A program made the position numbers and the translations under genes. Below, in pieces: positions 11,591 through 22,800 of a stretch of 64,000 bases of DNA (the stretch's first letter is position 1; each line of letters starts with the position of its first letter). This DNA is from Maylandia zebra (lineage: Eukaryota > Chordata > Actinopteri > Cichliformes > Cichlidae). The stretch lies in assembly GCF_041146795.1 (NCBI RefSeq), contig NC_135184.1, forward strand, positions 4,420,967 to 4,484,966, read 5' to 3'. A model generated the notes under the pieces. It was not told the origin of the DNA, made no database searches, and worked only from the letters and a program-made list of their open reading frames with translations.

Positions 11591-14500
11591 ATGGCTTTTT
11601 TAATAACTTTACTTTGCTTATTGGCCGTGGGGGACTTTTGGACTCTCAATTTTTCTAAGATGAGAACATTTAACAGTGACCCCATTCTGCGAGACATGGT
11701 TCCCAGATCTACATGCGTCACTGCTGCTATACATCCTGTACAATTTCCAATGTATTTGGAACAGGACATTAATCATTTTGAACTACAGAAAGATTTACCT
11801 CATCTTCAAAACCTTCTTGCTTTGTACAATTACAAAATTAGTTACGAAAAATCCTGCTTTGTGTCAACATTTCACACGTCAAAATCAATAAGTACAAAGC
11901 AGAGACTTCTGATCGTCTTACTACTGCTCTTATCTGGTAATGTGCAACCTAACCCAGGCCCTGAGCTGCAATGTAGCCAGACACCATCTGAATTTAAATC
12001 CTCACCTGGGCTGAAGATAGTTCATCTTAATGTGCGCAGTTTGTTACCCAAGATGGATATGATCAAGATCTGGGTTCAATCAACAGATGCAGATATTGTC
12101 CTCATTTCTGAAACTTGGTTGTCTAAATATATATCTGATGAACATGTTAGCATGGCTGGCTACAATATCTATCGCACCGATAGGTTTAAGAAAGGTGGTG
12201 GTGTTGCTGCTTATGTTAAGTCAAAATTTGATGCTACAATAGTTCTATCAGAATCAATTTGCAAACAATTGGAATTTTTGGCTCTGAATGTGAATGTTGC
12301 AAAGGGTCTTTGCATAACAGTTGCTTGTTGCTATCGACCCCCTTCTGCCTCCACAGAAGCTCTGCGTTCTTTAAACCTTTTGCTGTCCAGACTAAATTAT
12401 GGGGAGCTTGTTCTAGCTGGTGACTTTAACTGGGATTGGCTCAAAACTGTTTCAGATGATTTTAAATCTTTCTGTGATTCTATCAGTCTTACCCAGCTGG
12501 TCAATTTACCCACTCGGCCGAATCTCAAAAGCCCCGAAAAGTCTACCTTGATTGACTTGATTTTGACAAATGTTCCTCATAAATTTTCATCTTTGGGTGT
12601 CTTTTGTAACGACTTAAGTGACCACTGTGTTGTTGCTGCTATTAGAAATACTAAAGTGGCCAAGTCACAACATGGTATTATTTTTAAAAGAACTCTTAAA
12701 CATTTTAATGAGCAAGCATTTTATCATGATTTGTCAAATTATGACTGGAAGAAAATAGGATTGATCCCTGATATAGAATTAGCGTGGGCATTCTTTAAGG
12801 ATGGGTTTATGCAAATTGTGAATAAACATGCTCCATTAAGAAGATATAGGATAAAAGGTCGTGAAAACCCCTGGTTCTCCCAAGAGCTGGCAGATATCAT
12901 TCATGAGCGTAATCTGGCTTGGGCCAAAGCGAGGAAAACAGGCTACCCCAGTGATTGGCTTCTTTTCAGACAACTAAGAAACAGATGTACTTCCTCTATT
13001 AAGAAAGCTAAAACAGAATATTATCTGTCTGTCACCACTGAGAACCTAAATAATCCACAGAAGTTCTGGAAAATCATTAAGTCTCTTTCAGTGAGTAAAA
13101 GCTCCCACGCTCTACCCACCTATGTTTTTAAGGATTCTGTTCCTGTTTATGATAGGAAGGAGATTATGAATTGTTTTAACAAGCACTTTATATCTTCTGG
13201 CTCTTTGTTTGACTCTCTGAACCCAGTCTCTGTAAAATCTGGCACAAACCTTCCGGTGTACACTGGTCAGCCATTTAACTTTGTTCCTTTCTCTGTGCAG
13301 GAGGTCTGTAAAGCTCTTAAACTGTTAGATCCTAGAAAATCTCCAGGGCCAGACTTACTAGATCCTTACTTCTTGAAACTGGCAGCTGATTTTGTAGCAG
13401 AGCCTCTCACAACACTTTTCAACCTCACACTGGATACGAATAAAATTCCCTCAGTATGGAAATCAGCTTTTGTTGTTCCTCTATTAAAAGGGGGCGACCC
13501 AGCAGTGTTAACTAATTACAGACCAATATCTAATCTATCTGTGCTGGCTAAAGTTCTTGAAGCTCTTGTGTGTGAGCAGTTAAAGGAGTTTTTGCACATC
13601 AATGCCATTTTATCTGAATATCAATCAGGCTTTAGGAAGAATCACAGTACTATCACAGCTGCAATTAGAGTGGTAAATGATATTACTATTGCACTTGATA
13701 AAAAACAACACTGTGCATCCCTTTTTATTGATTTGTCAAAAGCATTTGACACTGTTGATCATTGTATTTTAAAACTTAGACTCTTCCAGTCAGGACTCTC
13801 TGAGAGAGCAGTGGCATGGTTCTCAAACTACCTCAGTAACAGGACTCAGTGCATTAAATCTGACGGTCTATGTTCTGACTTTGTTACAGTGCACAACGGA
13901 GTGCCACAGGGTTCTGTATTAGGTCCCCTTCTATTTATCATTTACGTAAACAATCTTAGTCTACATGTGCCAGATGCAAACTTGCACTTCTATGCTGATG
14001 ATACAGTTATTTACAGCTGTGGTTCAACTCTTGTCCAAGCCATCGACTCCTTGCAGAAAGCCTTTTCTGCTGTCCAGCACTCATTACATCAGCTTAAACT
14101 TGTTCTCAACGCAGACAAAACAAAGCTCATGTTGTTTTCTAAATCAAGGAGACGAGCCCAAACAATCCCATCAGTAACCACTCTTGAAGGTAATAAAATA
14201 GAGTTGGTTCACACCTATAAATATCTGGGAATCTTAATTGATGACTCGCTTACCTTCAAACCACATGTAGAGAATCTTGTGAAAAACCTGAAGTTAAAAC
14301 TGAGATTTTATTTTCAAAATAAGTTGTGTTTCTCTTTTAATACAAAGAAGCGGCTTGTTGCTGCAACATTCTTGCCTGTGCTGGATTATGGTGATATTCT
14401 ATATATGAATGCTTCTGCTCAATGTCTTCGAATGGTTGATTCTGTGTATCGTGCTTCTCTGAGGTTCATCACTAACCGTAAATTTCAGACTCACCACTGT

Positions 14501-14848
14501 GAGTTATACTCTCAGGTAGGATGGCCTGCTTTGGTAAGTCGGAGGAACTCTCATTTATACAGTTTTATATATAAGGCGATACTTGGGTTGCTGCCTTCTT
14601 ATATATGTTCCCTGCTTGTAATGAAACATGCTGGTCGGTATTCTCTTCGTCCGCATGGTTACTTGTTGCTTTCTGTTCCATTTGCCCGAACTGAACTTGG
14701 TAAAAGAGCTTTTGTCCATTTAGCACCCTTGGCCTGGAACAAACTGCAGAAGGAATGGAAAATGACTGAATTCATTTCATTAAGTGATTATAAATCTAAA
14801 CTACGAATCCTTGAGGCCAAGTCCATAACATGCAACTGTTTCAATTAG
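11591..14848 (+). CDS. LINE polyprotein: 2A-like peptide, AP endonuclease, reverse transcriptase
   Basis: The first in-frame ATG is at 11591, giving 1085 residues; upstream in-frame codons lack an ATG. The N-terminus is hydrophobic (MAFLITLLCLLAV). At 11933-11962 it reads SGNVQPNPGP after a run of leucines, a 2A-like ribosome-skipping motif, known in L2, CR1 and related LINEs. Next comes the APE endonuclease: LNVRSLLPKM, SETWLS, CCYRPPS, LAGDFNWDW, DLILTN, SDHCVV. The reverse transcriptase follows with KSPGPD, NYRPIS, SKAFDTVDH, NGVPQGSVLGPLLF and the catalytic FYADDT at about 13990. The end (LAPLAWNKLQ) is usual for the L2 group. No stop or shift is seen. The product would nick DNA and prime reverse transcription on its own RNA. 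Confidence 0.92.
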   Translation: MAFLITLLCLLAVGDFWTLNFSKMRTFNSDPILRDMVPRSTCVTAAIHPVQFPMYLEQDINHFELQKDLPHLQNLLALYNYKISYEKSCFVSTFHTSKSISTKQRLLIVLLLLLSGNVQPNPGPELQCSQTPSEFKSSPGLKIVHLNVRSLLPKMDMIKIWVQSTDADIVLISETWLSKYISDEHVSMAGYNIYRTDRFKKGGGVAAYVKSKFDATIVLSESICKQLEFLALNVNVAKGLCITVACCYRPPSASTEALRSLNLLLSRLNYGELVLAGDFNWDWLKTVSDDFKSFCDSISLTQLVNLPTRPNLKSPEKSTLIDLILTNVPHKFSSLGVFCNDLSDHCVVAAIRNTKVAKSQHGIIFKRTLKHFNEQAFYHDLSNYDWKKIGLIPDIELAWAFFKDGFMQIVNKHAPLRRYRIKGRENPWFSQELADIIHERNLAWAKARKTGYPSDWLLFRQLRNRCTSSIKKAKTEYYLSVTTENLNNPQKFWKIIKSLSVSKSSHALPTYVFKDSVPVYDRKEIMNCFNKHFISSGSLFDSLNPVSVKSGTNLPVYTGQPFNFVPFSVQEVCKALKLLDPRKSPGPDLLDPYFLKLAADFVAEPLTTLFNLTLDTNKIPSVWKSAFVVPLLKGGDPAVLTNYRPISNLSVLAKVLEALVCEQLKEFLHINAILSEYQSGFRKNHSTITAAIRVVNDITIALDKKQHCASLFIDLSKAFDTVDHCILKLRLFQSGLSERAVAWFSNYLSNRTQCIKSDGLCSDFVTVHNGVPQGSVLGPLLFIIYVNNLSLHVPDANLHFYADDTVIYSCGSTLVQAIDSLQKAFSAVQHSLHQLKLVLNADKTKLMLFSKSRRRAQTIPSVTTLEGNKIELVHTYKYLGILIDDSLTFKPHVENLVKNLKLKLRFYFQNKLCFSFNTKKRLVAATFLPVLDYGDILYMNASAQCLRMVDSVYRASLRFITNRKFQTHHCELYSQVGWPALVSRRNSHLYSFIYKAILGLLPSYICSLLVMKHAGRYSLRPHGYLLLSVPFARTELGKRAFVHLAPLAWNKLQKEWKMTEFISLSDYKSKLRILEAKSITCNCFN

Positions 14849-15180
14849 ATTGATTGTCATTTTAACTGACTTTTTATTTTATTTGAATTTTATTGAATTT
14901 TATTTTTTATTTTATTTGTATTCTTTCACTTATTGTTGCATGTGTGTTGTTGCTGCCTGTGTTTGAGTAATTTCTGTAACTGTGAGACATCTGCTGCTGC
15001 CTATCTTGGCCAGGTCTCCCTTGAAAAAGAGGTTTTTAATCTCAATGGGATCTTCCTGGTTAAATAAAGGTTAATAAATAAATAAATAAATAAAAAATGG
15101 ACACTGTACATGTACTGTACAGCACGGCCCCTCCTGAGAACCCTCAATGTCTACATGCATTTAAAACTGGGTGGTGGGCA

Positions 15181-15825
15181 CTATGGAACGCCAGGACTGC
15201 CATAATGAATTAATTAAATACATCATTAAATAATTAATTAAATGTGGCAATAATTAATTAAAATTGGAATTAATTAATTAAATAGTTATGACACATGTAA
15301 TTAATTAGTTATTGACACATTTAATTAATTATTTATATATTTCACATTTTAATTAATTATTGACACATTTAATTAATTATTGACACATTTAATTAATTAT
15401 TTAATGCTATATTTATTTATTTCATTTTGGCAGTCCTGGCGTCTGGCTGTCATCTTGAAATAATTTTATCTGTCAGCCTCACCCATCAAACTCAGGGGGC
15501 GGGGTTAATGCTGCCCATGCAGCTTCTCTAACATTTGATTGGTTGCCGTGCAAAGTAAGTCAAAACAGGTCGATCCTAGATAATCGATTGCTTGTGTAGA
15601 CTTGGGGCAGCCAGGTATCCCAGAATGCATTTCAAATCACAGGCAGCAATGGTGGTGGTGTAGTTTTAAAATATCCCGTTTTTCTGTCACCAACTACACT
15701 TTTAACAGTGTTTTAGCTGCGAATGTCGCGCCGTAATCTTCACATGTCTGGTCAGGTTGTCAACATAGAACATGTTTGCAAAAGTGCTCAGATGTTTTCA
15801 GAGATTTCACTAGCTCTGCTAACAG
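15181..15825 (+). repeat. Left terminal inverted repeat of the giant element
   Basis: It matches the reverse complement of about 40175-40880 with gaps. The outermost 260 bases (15181-15440) are themselves a foldback: GCCAGGACTGCC at 15190 is answered by GGCAGTCCTGGC at 15427. Between them lies an AT-rich array of ATTGACACATTTAATTAATT units. Further in, shared pieces include CATCAAACTCAGGGGGCGGG (about 15486) and TTTGCAAAAGTGCT (about 15776). Confidence 0.85.
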
Positions 15826-16274
15826 TTAGCATGCAGAGTGCACCGAGGGGGTTACGTTAACCGGTTTGTTTACATATTCCACTCTCCGTGTTCCACATGT
15901 TGCATTCGCAGATTCTCATTTTCACCGAACGATCGTCTCTTTCCGCCTGGTCTTGTGTCTCTGTGCTTCTGTAACATAAAGAACGAGCTGACATTTTTCT
16001 CACGAAACCAGCGATCAGCTCAACAGACCCTCAGTTTACCTGCATGCAGACAGAGGTCAGACAACAATTTTACATGTATGATCTTAAAACAGGACACAGC
16101 CACTATACGTGCTGCACAGTAAAAAATGGAGTGTCAATATTTCAGTGTAAACCTATTTTAACCTAGAGAGAGTATATACAACTCTGTGAGGAGTAAACCA
16201 GCTCTAACGTCAGAGTTAAAAGTCAGTGTAAAGTTCTGTAGACACGGAGTGAAGACATAACTCCACACAGTGTT
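15826..16274. other. Left subterminal region of giant element, probable 5' noncoding exon
   Basis: No coding gene is supported; a 94-codon ORF at 15838-16122 has no domain. The stretch ends at GTGTT (16270-16274), where a retroelement is inserted. The sequence resumes at 23527 and runs to a strong donor (CAGTCAG/GTAAGT at 23581/23582), so this is probably part of the 5' noncoding exon of the PB1-like gene. From 16115 (CACAGTAAAAAATG) the text is mirrored loosely, in inverted orientation, by 39180-39411. Confidence 0.45.
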
Positions 16275-16747
16275 TGTTTAAGCCGTGAGACCAGTTTTCC
16301 CGTGATTCACTCGCGTACGTCAGTTTGAAGAGGAAAAAGAACTCCACGGGACCCGATGTGAAAAGATGTAACAAAAAATTTATTCCACAGTTTTTGCATC
16401 TTACAGGAGTGGTCAGGTTTAACTTGTCCTCAACAAAATAACCTACTACGGTAGGAAAACCGTGTGGCTCTGTTCTACCCTGCTGCCCCGTATAGCTTAT
16501 GCCGTGTTAACCCCTTTTCTCTCTCTCTCCCCCCTCCCGCACCGCATGCACTAATTGCATACATCCGTGATGCCCGGATTTTACTATAAACACGAGTCTT
16601 TAAGGCACATGTATTCATGGTACTACGTAACCTAGTTCCACCATAAACATGCATCTATTTCCTAAAATTATTAATTACACAAACAAGCTTAACAACAGCG
16701 AAATATAAATACTAAAACATATGAACTATCTTAACTTGGCTCCCACA
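16275..16747 (-). repeat. BEL/Pao LTR (3' LTR in element orientation)
   Basis: TG...CA bounded, 473 bp, matching the right LTR by eye. It contains a TCTCTCTCTCCCCCCTCCCG pyrimidine tract and ends next to a purine-rich stretch in element orientation. Confidence 0.95.
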
Positions 16748-16839
16748 TACCGGCCCCTAATTGTGACCCTATTACACAATTACCAAATTACACTTGTGGA
16801 GCCAAGGTACACAAACTTCAGTCTCTGCAGTTGATTACT

Positions 16840-19800
16840 TCAGTCCGATTCCTGCAGAAGGCAAATCTTCGTAATGGGCCTGTCCAGTACACTCGTCTTG
16901 GTTTTGATCCTAACCTGCCGCACCATTCCTGCCTTGTCTGAGATAGCATGGATTACTTTCCCTGTAATCCAAGAGTTGCGTGGGGCTGTATCGTCAACAA
17001 TAAGCACAATGTCTCCAACCAAAAAGTTGCGAGATGGACGGGTCCACCTTTGCCTCTCTTGAAGTTGTGGTAAATATTCCCTTGCCCATCGTTTCCAGAA
17101 TATTTCCGACATGTATTGCACTTGCCTCCATCTTCTTCTTGCGTAGAGATCTTGCCTGTCGAACAGTCCGGGAGGAAGAGATGGTTTGTTCCTGAGCAGC
17201 AACAGGTGATTGGGAGTGAGTACTTCCAGATCATTTGGATCACTGGACGCTTTGGTTATTGGCCGACTGTTAATAATGGCCTCCGCCTCACACAGAAGTG
17301 TATGCAGGCTCTCTTCATCCAGTGTCTGGAGCCTCAAGGTAACATTTAGGATTTTCTTCACTGACTTGATCAATCTCTCCCAGACCCCTCCATGATGGGG
17401 TCCTGAGGGAGGGTTGAACATCCACTGAATGCCTTGTTGTTTTAGGTGGTCTTCAATTTTGGACACATTCCATTCAGCAATGGCTCTTTTAAGTTCACGC
17501 TCTGCACCAATGAAGTTAGTTCCATTGTCAGAACGAAGGGTCTTTATCTGGCCTCGTCTGGCTATGAAGCGACGGAGAGCATGGATGAAGGAATCTGTGT
17601 CCAGCGAGGCTGCCATCTCCAAGTGTATTGCACGAGTGGTTAGGCAGGTGAAAATGACTCCATACCTCTTCACCGTACTTCGACCACGTTTGATCTCGAA
17701 CGGACCAAAGTAGTCCACTCCGCAGTTAGTAAATGGAGGGTCATCTGGCAGAACTCTGTCTCGGGGTAGGTCGGCCATTTGCTGCTGTCCTGCAACTCCA
17801 TGCTCACGCCGACAGGCAATACACCTAGCGAGTATTTTTCGTACTGCAGAGTTGGCACCGGGTACCCAAAACTTTGTTCTCAACTTGGAGATAACATGAT
17901 TGCGACCACTATGAGCCAAGTTCTCATGTATTTCTCTGAGGATAAGCTTCGTGACGTGAAGATCCTTGCTCAGGATTGCTGGCCGCTTAGCCTCCTCGGG
18001 TAGTGCTGCTCTGCTGAGTCGCCCTCCGACCCTAAGGATGCCTTGTTCAAGTACTGGACTCAGTTTGAAAAGACTACTAGTCCTCTTCACCCCCTGACCT
18101 TTAGAAAGTGCGCTGATCTCCTTAGGAAATGTCTTTCTCTGACAGTAGCGAATGATTGCTTCTTCAGCCTTCGCAAGGTTCTCTACCGTTAGCTTGTTGG
18201 TGTCCCCTTGAAACAGGCTGTCCTTGAAACCTTCCATATCCCTCTCGACTTCAGGTTGTGTTTTAACAGCACACAACTCCTTCCTTTTGCGACACAATTG
18301 CAGCAGAATGCTCTTGACTTTAAGCATCCATGCCACTGCCCTTTTAAGTTTAAACCAGGATGAGAAGTAGTGCAGGAACTCCAGCACTACATCTTCACAT
18401 TCCTTGATTGTACTAGCACACACCAGGTTACCCTTTACCTCTGGGTCATCTGTAGTCAGGCCTTCAACTGGGTGCACCTCTTCTGGCCACTCTTCCATGG
18501 GTTTGGTGAGAAAGTCCGGCCCCTGTAACCATGTGTGGGATTGCATGAAGCTCTCTGCTCGGAGCCCCCTTGATGCAAAGTCGGCAGGATTCAGTGAGGT
18601 GTTGATATACCTCCATTGCTCTGGACTGGAGCATTTCAAGATGGCATCCACACGGTTAGCAACAAAGGTACGGAATCTACTTGTTTGATTGCTGATATAC
18701 TTGAGTACCGTGGTACTATCTGACCAAAATACAGATGGTTGGAGCGGAAGCTGCAATTCAGATGTCAGAACCCTGTCTATGCGTGCTGCCATGCTCGCTG
18801 CGGTAAGTTCCATGCGGGGAACTGTAATGGGCTTAAGTGGGGCCACTCTTGCCTTTCCCAACATGAATGCGCAGTGGACTTCGTTACGGCTGTTCCTCTG
18901 TAGCAAGTAGCATACTGTACCGTAGCCCTCTTCACTGGCATCAGCAAAGTGTTGCAGCTGATTGTATACTGACTCTCCAAAGCCCACAGGTTTAAAACAT
19001 CTTGGAACGCTTATGTTCCCTAGCTGGCGGAGCTGGGTCTTCCACTTGAGCCACTTGTGAGCTAGGTCTGCAGGTATGATGACATCCCAGCCAATCTTTC
19101 TCCTGCAAAGCTCTTGCAGAATCTTCTTTGCTTGAAGCGTGACTGGTGACAAGATACCCAGTGGGTCGTAGACAGAACTCACAGTGGACAGAAGGTTCCT
19201 CCGAGTGGGTGCCTTGTCTGGCATTACAATCTTGAACCTGAAGCTGTCAGATTGAATACACCATTGGACTCCCAGCGCTCTCTCAATGGGGAGTGTGTCC
19301 TGATCCAGATCGAGATCTTTAACCTCCGATGCCCTTTCTTCTTCTGGAATAGCAGACAGAACTGCTCTGCTATTGCTTATCCATTTTGTGAGCCTGAATC
19401 CACCCCTCTGACATACAGCTCTAAGAGTGTGGTATAACTGTATGGCTTCCTCTTCTGAGCTCACAGCCTTCAAACAGTCGTCCACATAGAAGTTGTGCAG
19501 GACTGTGTCAACCGCTTGGCTGTTGGCTGGATCTCGGTTGTCTTCAGCACATTTGCGCAGAGCAAAGCTGGCGCAGCTTGGTGACGAAGTTGCACCAAAA
19601 ATGTGAACCACCATCTTGTACTCCACCATATTCTGAGTAATGTCACCAGATGTCCACCACAGGAACCGAAGAAGGTCAGAATCCTCATCAGGCACCTTTA
19701 CTTGGTGGAACATTGCTTCCACATCTGCCATGATGACCACTTCCTCCTGTCTGAACCGGATAATTACCCCAAGAAGGGTACTGGTAAGATTTGGTCCTTG

Positions 19801-22800
19801 TAACAGCTGATCATTTAAGGTGGTGCCTTTGTACGATGCTCCACAGTCAAAGACCACTCGAAGCTTGTGTTTCTTGGGATGGTAAACTCCGTGGTGCGGT
19901 AGGTACCAAACCTTTCCATCGTCACGATCAAGGTCCTGTTCTGGCACTTTCACTGCGTAACCGTTGGTTATGACGTTACTCATGAAAGCCGAGTACTCTG
20001 CGTGGAATGAAGTATTCCTCTCCAACTTCCGCTTTAGGTGTAACGCACGTTGCTCAGCCACTTTGCGGTTGTTGGGCATCTTAATGCGCTTGTTCCGCAA
20101 TGGCAGAGCGATGCTGTAGTGTCCGTCCACAATAGTAGCTGACTCTGTCGCTATCTCCAGAAACTGCAAATCCTCTCTTGACATTTCCTGTTTCTCGTTT
20201 CTTTCACGCTCAGGGAAGTCACTTTTAAACTGCTGGTCCCAGAGTTCATCCAGTTTGCTAACTGATATTCGGTTTGCTGCAACCTGAATCAGTCCGCATG
20301 GTGCCTTTTGTGAACTGCTTCCTTGGAGGGGTTCGCTGATGGTCCAACCGAGCCTTGTCTTCACAGCATATGGACCGCCATTCTCGCTGGCTATAACTTG
20401 CCAAGGTTCAACAGCTTTAGGTGCATTAGCCCCGATTAGCAGTCCAATCTTTGCTTCAATCCTAGGTATAGACACCTGCTGAAGGTAGGTCCACCTGTTC
20501 ACGTAGTCTTGAGAAGGAGCATTGTCGGCAGAAGCAGGAATGTCACTGTGACTGTACATTTCTGGCAACTCAAAGAAGTCATTGCTGTCTAAGCTGCTTA
20601 TTTCCAACCCAGACACAATGTGGCTACTGACGACCTTTTCCTCTCCCATTGTTTTCAGCAAAATCTTTGTCTTTCTGCCAGACAAGTTAAGCTCATGCAT
20701 TAACTCTTCAGTACAAAAGCAGGCAGTACTGCCAGGGTCCAGAAAAGCATAAGTGTGTGTCACCTTTTGTCCTCTTTTAGGTTTCACTTGTACTGGAACT
20801 ATTGCCAAAATGTGCTCTGTTTTCTCTGCAGCGTGAGCAGGTGCTTCCATTTCAACAAATCCATTCACGATTGACTCTGTTTGGTCTTCTCTTTCTAATG
20901 ATTCCACTTCAGAAGCTACCCTTTTGCTTGTAGCACTGGGCTTAGTCTTCATGTGTAACACTGTGGGGTGCGGTTGTGCACAAACCTGACAACTTGCCTT
21001 TTCTTGGCACGAACCACTCATGTGTCCCTGTTTAAGACAGCTGAAGCATAGTCCTTTAGTTCGCATGAAGTCAATCTTTTCCTTATGAAGTGACTTCTTC
21101 ATCCTCTTGCACTGTTCCATGGTGTGCTCTTCACCACGACAGAAAAGACAGGGTTTGGAAAATGCACACACCTGCTTCCCGCTGACCTTGTTCCTTTCTT
21201 TAGAGGGTACGTCCTGTGTAGTGGTGATAGTTGCAGCTGCAGTGAATCCTTTTCTGTTTCCACTTCTCCTTTGCAACCTCTCATCCACTTGCCCTCTAAC
21301 TTGGACCTTTAATGTGCTGTCCTTTATATCACCGAACAATGGATGCAAAACTTCTTTGGCCTGCTTATTGACAAACTCCACCAGATCTGCAAATGTGACT
21401 CTGCGTTTTGCCTTGTCTAAGACCCCACAAGCATATGTTCTCCACCTTTCTCTCAGCTTGTACGGAAGCTTGGAAACGATAGCACGCATGTTGGCCGTGT
21501 TATCCAACTCCTCCATGTACTCCACATCCATCATTGCATTACGACATCCAGTAAGATAGAGGCCGAAAGCATGCAGAGCCTCTCCATCATCTGACTTGAT
21601 GGTTGGCCAGTTAAGAGCCTTGTGAATGTATGCCACTGATATCTTGTAGGCATTTCCAAAGTGCTCTTCCAACAGTCTCTTAGCCATTTGATATCCATGT
21701 GTAGGTTCCATATGAAGACAACTCCGTATCAATTCTCGTGGTTGCCCACTTGTGTATTGTTCCATGTAGTACAATCGATCCTTGTCGCTCTCTGTTCTGT
21801 CCTCCACACCATGTTCAAAAGCTCGCATGAACAGCCGATACTCTAATGGGTCCCCTTTAAACACAGATATGTTCTGCGGGGGCAACGTAGCTAACTTCTG
21901 TTGCTTAGTTAGCGCTTCGACCACATCCTGTAGAGCACTTGGTGTCTGCGATGGCTGGGAGGTAACAGTGTGTGTTTGCTGTGCGTTTTGGAGAATGTTC
22001 TTCTTCTGCGCTTGTCTTTCTCGCGTGGGGGATGGGCTATTTGACTGCTGTGAAGTAAATAAATCTCCAACCTTATGCGATGCCACGTAGGAGTTCATTC
22101 CATCCCGAGTGGATACGCGACTGGATGCCTTGGATGCACGACTTTCGTATTCCGATAAGATCTTGATCTTTGCCTCATTTGCTGCAAGAGCTGTTTGTAT
22201 TTCTAGCTCCTCCTTTTCAGCTTGGAGCTTAGCCTCCCTTTCCTCCAGCAAGCGTTTCTGTCTTAAAGACGATGCCTTAATCAATAAGGTAGCTCGCTCC
22301 ACCTCTGCCTTCATGCGTGTGGACGACACCGATGACGAAGCGCAGGAGCCGCGTTCTGACAATGCCTTATCACTGCGTTTTGAGACAGATGCATTAGATA
22401 TGCTGTCAGATGGATCCACATCTTCATTGCATTTTTCAGCCTCCACAGCGCGCATGGCCATCTTGTCAATCCAAGCCGAAGCTGTCTCAGCAAAAGCCTT
22501 AAAGGAATCAGCCTTAGGTTCAAACCAATTTTCCTGGTCTTTAGTTAAATCCTCCTCCGGCATTTGCTGGAGCACCTCTTTAACATTTGTGTTCAAACCA
22601 CAAAACTCTCCAAACCGCTCATTAAAATCCTTCATTAACTGTGTTACTTCTGTTAGGCTGGTATCACATTCATTTTCCATCAGCTGGCGCACTTGTTTCA
22701 CTGTGCCTGTTAATTTGGCTAGCTTGGCCTTCCGTAAATTGATAATACGTTGCAGCCTTTCCTCCATAGCTTTAGGTGTGATTTTCACCGCCCTAGCTTC

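Larger units (their letters stand above)
10689..15097 (+). mobile_element. L2-type LINE, apparently full length
   Basis: It inserts between GACACAAA and TGGACACTG, which are contiguous in the third R copy (62310-62325), so both edges are exact. The order is: a GC-rich 5' region with a minisatellite (about 10740-11500), one long ORF with endonuclease and reverse transcriptase (11591-14848), and a short 3' UTR. The 3' UTR contains AATCTCAATGGGATCTTCCT and GGTTAAATAAAGGTTAATAA followed by an (AATA)n tail, the 3' signature of fish L2/Maui elements. No long target duplication is visible. The uninterrupted ORF and preserved 5' region suggest a young, possibly competent copy. Confidence 0.9.
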
